In this document: positions 13,327 to 17,783 of the stretch, piece by piece
Numbering within the stretch: the stretch's first letter is position 1
Layout: every line of letters starts with the position of its first letter
The notes under the pieces: generated by a model
Seen by the model: the letters and a program-made list of their open reading frames with translations, nothing else
The model's database searches: none
What the model was told of the DNA's origin: nothing
Position numbers and translations under genes: made by a program
Assembly (NCBI GenBank): GCA_017457015.1
Contig: JAFTIG010000047.1
Location: 1 to 17,783 of the forward strand
Length of the DNA: 17,783 nt
Reading direction: 5' to 3'
Origin: Clostridia bacterium
Lineage (GTDB): Bacteria; Bacillota_A; Clostridia; Christensenellales; Borkfalkiaceae

Positions 13327-14512
13327 TTTTTACGCCACCTACCTTTATATAGTCTTCAAAGAACGTTGGGTAAGACTTATCCACCGCTCTTACGTCGGTT
13401 ATAATGCTATCACCTAAAACGCCTGCACCGAGTACTGCCGCCGCCATAACAACCCTATGGTCGTTAAAGGAATCGGCTTTTCCTGCCGTCGGGCTATTCC
13501 CGTGTACGATAAGACTGTGCCCGTCGCTTTCAGCGCTAATGCCGAAAGCCTTTAGCGTCGCTATAGTGGACTCTACCCTGTCGCTCTCTTTTATCTTTAG
13601 TCTTTCTATGTTGTTAATTATCGTGTCCCCGTCCGCAAACGCTGCGAGAGCAGCAGTCACCGGAACTAAATCCGGACAGTTTTCCGCGTCGAACGTAAAC
13701 GCTCTAAGTTTTGCTTTTTCCACTGTCACTGAGTCGCCGTCAATCGACAGTCTTGCCCCTGCTTTTTTTAGAATTTCAAGTATAGCCCTATCGCCTTGAA
13801 CGCTATTGACGTTAAGTCCGGTAACTTTTACCGAGCCTGCAACCGCGCCGAGCGTTAAGAACGCCGCCATATTCGACCAGTCGCCTTCAGGCAGAATATC
13901 ACCCGAATATTTTTGGTTGCCACGAATTTTATAACCGTTATCGGTCGGTATTATATTTACGCCAAAACTCTTTAATACTTCAAGCGTTATCAAGACGTAA
14001 GGAGCGGAAACCAAGGGCGTCGTTAAAACAATTTGGCTATCGCCGTCGAGTACGGGTAACGCCATCAAAAGTCCCGATATGTATTGAGAACTTATATCCC
14101 CGCGTATACGGTACTCACCTGCAGTAAGTTTGCCCGAAAGGGTTATTTTATCACCGTGGTTCCGTGCCATAACGCCGTGTTTAGAAAAAACCGAAAACAA
14201 CTCTTCGTTTGGTCGGGATAAGAGCCTACCGTGTCCTAAAAAAACGTACTCTCCACCAAGCACGGCTGTCAACGGCAATAAAAACCGCAAAGTTGAGCCT
14301 GATTCACCGCAATCGAGAACTTTCTCTCCGCGTTTAAGCGCCTTTAAACACTCTTCTGTAACGGTTATGTCTTTAGATGAAAAACCGTCGCACTCTGCAG
14401 TAGGCTCACCGCCTGAAAGAAAATTGCATATAGAAATTCTGTGCGCATAGGATTTTGACGGGATTGCTTTAAGCGTTCCCTTAATATCCGCGCCACTTAT
14501 CCTTACGTTCAT
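13316..14512 (-). CDS. aroA: 3-phosphoshikimate 1-carboxyvinyltransferase (EPSP synthase)
   Basis: A 398-residue enzyme that joins PEP to shikimate-3-phosphate (sixth step), slightly shorter than the roughly 430-residue E. coli protein. Motifs are PSKSYAHR (18-25), CGESGSTLRFLLP (68-80), GDISSQYISGLLMALP, IKESDR and NDHRVVMA. The PEP-loop differs from the E. coli GNAGTAMRP: the residue equivalent to P101 is F77 and that equivalent to T97 is S73. Both positions are known to affect glyphosate binding in other EPSP synthases, so sensitivity may be altered. AAAGGAG lies 8 bases before the ATG, which overlaps the aroB stop by 4 bases. Confidence 0.96.
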   Translation of the reverse strand: MNVRISGADIKGTLKAIPSKSYAHRISICNFLSGGEPTAECDGFSSKDITVTEECLKALKRGEKVLDCGESGSTLRFLLPLTAVLGGEYVFLGHGRLLSRPNEELFSVFSKHGVMARNHGDKITLSGKLTAGEYRIRGDISSQYISGLLMALPVLDGDSQIVLTTPLVSAPYVLITLEVLKSFGVNIIPTDNGYKIRGNQKYSGDILPEGDWSNMAAFLTLGAVAGSVKVTGLNVNSVQGDRAILEILKKAGARLSIDGDSVTVEKAKLRAFTFDAENCPDLVPVTAALAAFADGDTIINNIERLKIKESDRVESTIATLKAFGISAESDGHSLIVHGNSPTAGKADSFNDHRVVMAAAVLGAGVLGDSIITDVRAVDKSYPTFFEDYIKVGGVKSDV

Positions 14513-15561
14513 GAAAGGAACTCCTTTATTTCCGTTACGGGAATTTTAACCGGTCTGCAATCGCCTACTCCGTAAATTGCAATCAAGGTTATATAATCGC
14601 CGTTTCTCTTTTTATCTACGAGCGCGCGCTCTGCGACGTCTTCTATTTTATAAGGGCAAACGTTTTTACCTACGCATTTCTCCACGACCTTTGTCATCTC
14701 GTCGAAAATAACGCCGTCTATATATCCCTTTTTAAGTGACGCTTTGAGTATAATATCAAGCCCCATCGCAACCGCTCTGCCGTGCGCAATTTTATATGCG
14801 CTTAAGTTTTCTATTCCGTGCGCAGGGGTATGTCCTAGATTCAAAAGTTTACGCATACCGCTCTCAAACTCGTCCGCTTCTACGACCTTTCTTTTGTAGT
14901 CTACCGAAAGGTATACTAAATCTTCTATAGCGTAATCTTTTCCGCTCATAAGATCAAAAACTTTTTTATCTAATATAGCGTACTTTGCCGCTTCACCCAT
15001 GCCGTCTATATAAATTTCGTCGGGAAGAGAACTTAAAGTTTTTGTATCGCATAAAACTAGCGACGGTTGCTTAAACGCGCCTACTAGATTCTTGCCCGAC
15101 GGTAAATCTATCGCCGTTTTTCCACCGACCGACGAGTCTATTTGCGATAAGAGCGTGGTGGGTATTTGAACGTATTTTATACCGCGCAAATACGTAGCCG
15201 CCGCAAACCCTGCCATATCGCCGACCACTCCACCGCCAAGCGCGACTAACGCGTCCGTTCTGGTGAGTTGATTTTCCGCGAGAAAGGTTAAAATCTTTCC
15301 GTAAGTATCTAAATTTTTGCTCTCTTCTCCGTGCAAAAATACGAACTTTACCACCTTATATCCTACGCCTTCAAGCGAGTTTATAACGGTATCTGCGTAA
15401 AGCGCGTTTACCGTGTCGTCGGTAACGAGCGCAATCTTTGCGTTATTACCTATCGCTTTAAGCAAAAACTCACCCGCTCTTTCTATTAAATTTTTACCTA
15501 TTAAAACGTCGTATTCACCCGATGCCTTAACTTGTATTTTGCGTACCGTATTATCTATCAT
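14509..15561 (-). CDS. aroB: 3-dehydroquinate synthase
   Basis: A 350-residue NAD- and metal-dependent enzyme that cyclises DAHP to 3-dehydroquinate (second step). The NAD-binding GGGVVGDMAGFAA (109-121), RGIKYVQIPTTLLSQIDSSV (126-145) and GGKTA are clear. Metal ligands are E190 (GMGEAAK), H244 (NLGHTPAH) and H260 (HGRAVAMG). Usual family residues near the metal, GHTFGHA and HGEAV, read GHTPAHG and HGRAV, so the second shell is divergent. The ATG overlaps the tyrA stop by 11 bases and has only a weak AGAAG site, which suggests coupled translation. Confidence 0.95.
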   Translation of the reverse strand: MIDNTVRKIQVKASGEYDVLIGKNLIERAGEFLLKAIGNNAKIALVTDDTVNALYADTVINSLEGVGYKVVKFVFLHGEESKNLDTYGKILTFLAENQLTRTDALVALGGGVVGDMAGFAAATYLRGIKYVQIPTTLLSQIDSSVGGKTAIDLPSGKNLVGAFKQPSLVLCDTKTLSSLPDEIYIDGMGEAAKYAILDKKVFDLMSGKDYAIEDLVYLSVDYKRKVVEADEFESGMRKLLNLGHTPAHGIENLSAYKIAHGRAVAMGLDIILKASLKKGYIDGVIFDEMTKVVEKCVGKNVCPYKIEDVAERALVDKKRNGDYITLIAIYGVGDCRPVKIPVTEIKEFLS

Positions 15562-16411
15562 TTAACTTACTTCTTCTCATTTTTTCCGATAAAAGTTTTT
15601 TCTCGTTGCCGTCGGCAAGAAGTTCTTTCATCTTTTCTTTATTCTTATCTTTAAGCGCCTGTTTATATTCGTTAAGGCTACTTATAATACAATCTATTTC
15701 CCCGACCAAAAAATCGGCGTTATCTATAGTTAACTGCGACCACATTTCGGGTGATAATCTCGCAACGCGCGTCATATCTCTAAAACTGCCTGCGGAAAAG
15801 CCCATAAACTCGGTAGCCGTATCGCTCTTTATATACGAACTCGACACTAAATGTGCGAGTTGTGACGTAAACGCTATTATCTTGTCGTGATTTTCCGCAG
15901 TAGTTATGACCACTTGTCCAAACCCTATATCGAGCGAAAACGCTTTAAGTTCTGCAATCCGTCTTAAATCTGCCTTTACTGGTACGAGTATCATACTCGC
16001 TTTGTCAAATAGCGTTGCCGTCGAGTGGCTTACCCCTGAAAACTCACGCCCTGCCATAGGGTGCGTGCTTATAAAATCCAAGTTAGGATACTCTTTAGAG
16101 AGCCTTTTCATCTGCGCGACTACCCTGCGTTTGTTACCGCAACAATCGCAAACGAGCGCACCGTCTTTGAGTTTTTTACAATACTCTTCAAGCACTGATT
16201 CTAACGATTCGGGATAAAGCGAGAAAAACACTACGTCTAAATCTTTTATATTGTCTTCGGTAAGTTCGTGATGGTATGCGGATAAAAGTTTCCCGTCAAG
16301 CATTGCTCTGTGTGAAATATCAGCCGCATATACCGTGTGTTCGGTTTTCTTTACAATCGTTCTACCGAGCGAACCACCGATAAGCCCTAATCCTACTATT
16401 CCTATATTCAT
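15551..16411 (-). CDS. tyrA: Prephenate dehydrogenase
   Basis: A 286-residue enzyme that oxidises and decarboxylates prephenate to 4-hydroxyphenylpyruvate, the tyrosine branch. It has the N-terminal Rossmann motif GLGLIGGS (7-14), the family motif HPMAGRE (117-123), and the helical C-terminal domain with FTSQLAHLVSSSY (181-193), H187 included. There is no C-terminal ACT domain, which many Bacillota TyrA proteins have, so tyrosine control is likely to act elsewhere, for example on AroF. Adjacent pheA shows both branches are made together. The ATG overlaps the aroF stop by 4 bases; its ribosome binding site is weak. Confidence 0.93.
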   Translation of the reverse strand: MNIGIVGLGLIGGSLGRTIVKKTEHTVYAADISHRAMLDGKLLSAYHHELTEDNIKDLDVVFFSLYPESLESVLEEYCKKLKDGALVCDCCGNKRRVVAQMKRLSKEYPNLDFISTHPMAGREFSGVSHSTATLFDKASMILVPVKADLRRIAELKAFSLDIGFGQVVITTAENHDKIIAFTSQLAHLVSSSYIKSDTATEFMGFSAGSFRDMTRVARLSPEMWSQLTIDNADFLVGEIDCIISSLNEYKQALKDKNKEKMKELLADGNEKKLLSEKMRRSKLNDR

Positions 16412-17433
16412 AAATTATTACCGTCGCAATTTTTGCCAACTATCGGGAGCATTGAATTTATTTTGCCCATAAGATCTTTAAACTGTTCGGGGTTGAGTGA
16501 TTGCGCCCCGTCGCAAAGCGCGCATTTGGGATTGTTGTGAACTTCTATGATAAGTCCGTCTGCACCTGCCCCTACTGCCGCAAGCGACATAGGCGCTACG
16601 TATTTTGCTATACCCGTAGAGTGGCTAGGATCAATTATTATCGGTAAATGCGTTTTGTCTTTTAGCGCAGGAACGGCAGACAAGTCTAATGTGTTTCTCG
16701 TCATCGTTTCAAAAGTTCTTATACCGCGCTCGCAAAGTATAACTTCGCTATCTCCTTCCGCCATAATATACTCTGCACTCATTAGAAGTTCTTGCAAAGT
16801 GTTTGCAAGTCCACGCTTTAATAGAATAGGCTTGCCCGTCTTTCCCACTTCTTTTAAGAGTTCAAAGTTTTGCATATTCCTTGCGCCTATCTGAATAACG
16901 TCTACGTCCTTAAAGAGATCAAGGTCGGTAACGCTTAAAAGTTCGGTAACTACTGGCAGCCCCGTTTCTTTTTTTGCTTTAAGTAAAAGTTCTATGCCCG
17001 TTCCCTTTAAGCCTTGGAACGCATACGGTGACGTTCTCGGCTTAAACGCGCCGCCACGGAGCATCGTTGCACCCGCTTCTTTTACCGCTTTAGCAACTTC
17101 TATAATCTGCTCTTCCGTTTCAACCGAACACGGTCCTGCTATAACCTGAAAATTTAGTCCGCCGATTTTACGCCCCGCAATATTTACGACCGTATCTTCG
17201 GGATGGAATTTTCTATTCGCGTTTTTATAAGGCTCTTGCACGCGCTGAACTTGTTCAACGATATCCAGAGTTGAAATAAGGTCTATATCCACTCTACTCG
17301 TATCACCGACAAGTCCTAACACGGTAGAAGATTCACCGCGACTGACGTGTACGTCAAGTCCTAAATCCTTAATCCAGTCCACCAAGTTAGTGAACTGCGC
17401 CTTTTCACATGAGTTTTTTACTACGATAATCAT
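16408..17433 (-). CDS. aroF: 3-deoxy-7-phosphoheptulonate (DAHP) synthase, type I beta with N-terminal regulatory domain
   Basis: A 341-residue enzyme that condenses PEP with erythrose-4-phosphate, the entry to the pathway. Residues 1-65 are a ferredoxin-like domain, as in the Thermotoga-type enzyme, which binds tyrosine or phenylalanine for feedback. The barrel (about 85-330) has AGPCSVE (99-105), RGGAFKPRTSPYAFQGL (126-142), KRGLANTLQE, IIDPSHSTG, and IIEVHNNP with CDGAQSL near the end. C102, the His of DPSHS, the Glu of EVH and the Asp of CDGAQ are the expected metal ligands. The start has GGAGATAT before the ATG. It is the first gene of the operon. The symbol aroF follows Bacillota usage; aroG or aroA(G) is also used. 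Confidence 0.95.
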   Translation of the reverse strand: MIIVVKNSCEKAQFTNLVDWIKDLGLDVHVSRGESSTVLGLVGDTSRVDIDLISTLDIVEQVQRVQEPYKNANRKFHPEDTVVNIAGRKIGGLNFQVIAGPCSVETEEQIIEVAKAVKEAGATMLRGGAFKPRTSPYAFQGLKGTGIELLLKAKKETGLPVVTELLSVTDLDLFKDVDVIQIGARNMQNFELLKEVGKTGKPILLKRGLANTLQELLMSAEYIMAEGDSEVILCERGIRTFETMTRNTLDLSAVPALKDKTHLPIIIDPSHSTGIAKYVAPMSLAAVGAGADGLIIEVHNNPKCALCDGAQSLNPEQFKDLMGKINSMLPIVGKNCDGNNL

Positions 17434-17552
17434 AATATATCTCCAGTATTTTATTTTTTAATTTATCAGGCGTGATGCCTGTGGTATGTTGACAACTTAT
17501 GTTGTTATTATTTTATAACCCAGAACTATCATACGTTTCCAAGTTAACGAAC

Positions 17553-17588
17553 AAGAACGTGACGTTGCACGTTTGTTTTTTATTTTTA
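17553..17588 (+). terminator. Possible plus-strand terminator-like hairpin
   Basis: On the plus strand AACGTG and CACGTT pair around ACGTTG, with outer AACAA/TTGTT and a 2-base bulge, followed by a T-rich stretch (about 17575-17588). It looks like an intrinsic terminator for plus-strand transcription, but no plus-strand gene leads into it. It may instead be a leader hairpin of the aro operon or block antisense transcription. Confidence 0.3.
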
Positions 17589-17636
17589 GATAATTCACTT
17601 TAATAAATAATATAAAAGATTTCTTTTTATCTATCC

Positions 17637-17679
17637 CCACACCCACCGCCGACCGCATCGCGGTCGGCGGTGGGTGTGG
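17637..17679. repeat. Perfect 20-bp GC-rich inverted repeat (hairpin) upstream of aroF
   Basis: Left arm 17637-17656 and right arm 17660-17679 are perfect reverse complements around a 3-base ATC loop. Each arm has 16 G/C in 20 bases, against very AT-rich flanks. Neither strand has a T run directly after the stem, so it is not a standard terminator. It may be an interspersed palindromic (REP-type) element, a protein site, a very stable leader structure, or the start of a Rho-independent structure with a distant tail. Confidence 0.75.
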
Positions 17680-17783
17680 AGTAAAAATTATCATGATTTT
17701 TTAATATCTATTATTATGTGTTTGCTCTATCGTTTATTTATTGATAAGCGTGACGCGCGTTAGAACTAACTTTTTTACCTTGC

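Larger units (their letters stand above)
17434..17783. other. Upstream region of the aro operon, no confident gene
   Basis: These 350 bases are mostly AT-rich and hold no convincing gene. They contain a perfect 20-bp GC-rich hairpin (17637-17679, listed separately), a small stem CAGGC/GCCTG (minus strand, about 17467-17481) and a stem ACAAC/GTTGT (about 17491-17504), either of which could belong to a leader RNA. No T-box sequence is visible. A weak promoter candidate on the minus strand is TTGTTC...TATGAT near 17530-17555, with a short spacer. At the right edge two minus frames run into stops near 17730-17745, so the tail of an upstream gene could begin outside the window, but this cannot be shown. 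Confidence 0.5.

Noticed and set aside
17637..17679. The GC-rich hairpin as an intrinsic terminator.
   Set aside because: Neither strand carries a T run directly after the stem; the nearest T-rich stretches are too far away.
17497..17694. A 65-codon minus-strand frame across the aro upstream region, ending in a possible 11-residue leader peptide (MIVLGYKIITT).
   Set aside because: The frame crosses the GC-rich hairpin with low-complexity proline codons. The short peptide has only one tyrosine, no phenylalanine or tryptophan, and no ribosome binding site, so it does not look like an attenuator leader.
17434..17783. A T-box or other amino-acid riboswitch controlling the aro operon.
   Set aside because: I searched for the T-box core and for a terminator followed by T on the minus strand before aroF and found neither.
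1..17783. CRISPR arrays, tRNA or rRNA genes, insertion sequences and phage genes.
   Set aside because: No regularly spaced repeats, no tRNA cloverleaf with CCA end, no rRNA-like stretch, and no transposase or integrase coding sequence were seen.

Overview
The window is ordinary low-to-mid GC bacterial chromosome. Gram-positive style purine-rich ribosome binding sites, a proline T-box leader, a TPP riboswitch ahead of a ThiT transporter, an RpmG-SecE-NusG cluster and a zinc-ribbon L33 all point to Bacillota, probably a Clostridia-type gut anaerobe. That placement is inferred; no rRNA or other marker here settles it. There are 18 confident protein genes, one of them cut by the left edge. I see no rRNA, tRNA, CRISPR array, insertion sequence or phage gene.

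Layout. 1-681: rpmG, secE and nusG (partial), all minus, from a near-consensus promoter at 653-681. 682-909: a gene-free gap with a 39-nt strictly alternating pyrimidine-purine tract (792-830) and a palindromic terminator. 910-2316: an MsmX/UgpC-type sugar ABC ATPase with an unusual charged C-terminal tail. 2451-3026: a YfbR-like nucleotidase whose HD motif reads HE. 3027-3309: a compact divergent control region in which the two -35 boxes overlap, followed by a TPP riboswitch. 3310-4440: a ThiT thiamine transporter with an extra multi-helix N-terminal half. 4489-5214: an AraC-type regulator, divergent from a MATE efflux pump (5328-6674). 6757-8454: prolyl-tRNA synthetase behind a T-box leader. 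8845-17433: a nine-gene, tightly overlapping minus-strand operon in the order aroF-tyrA-aroB-aroA-aroC-pheA-aroE/aroK fusion-aroQ-thiN. 17434-17783: the operon's upstream region, with a perfect 20-bp GC-rich hairpin.

How the genes work together. The operon encodes all seven shikimate steps from erythrose-4-phosphate plus PEP to chorismate, and the two branch enzymes PheA and TyrA that lead towards phenylalanine and tyrosine. The final aminotransferase and the trp genes are not here. AroF carries an N-terminal ferredoxin-like regulatory domain and PheA an ACT domain with an ESRP motif, so end-product feedback is expected. ThiN, which converts thiamine to TPP, is the last gene, while ThiT at the other end of the window imports thiamine under TPP control. 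Together they suggest thiamine salvage rather than synthesis.

The most interesting items are regulatory or architectural: the Z-DNA-type tract, the overlapping divergent promoters, the ThiT fusion, the apparently leaderless AraC transcript with an operator inside its promoter, the repeated TTGCACAA sites before two transport genes, the HD-to-HE change, and the GC-rich hairpin before aroF. I found no convincing wholly new multi-gene system.
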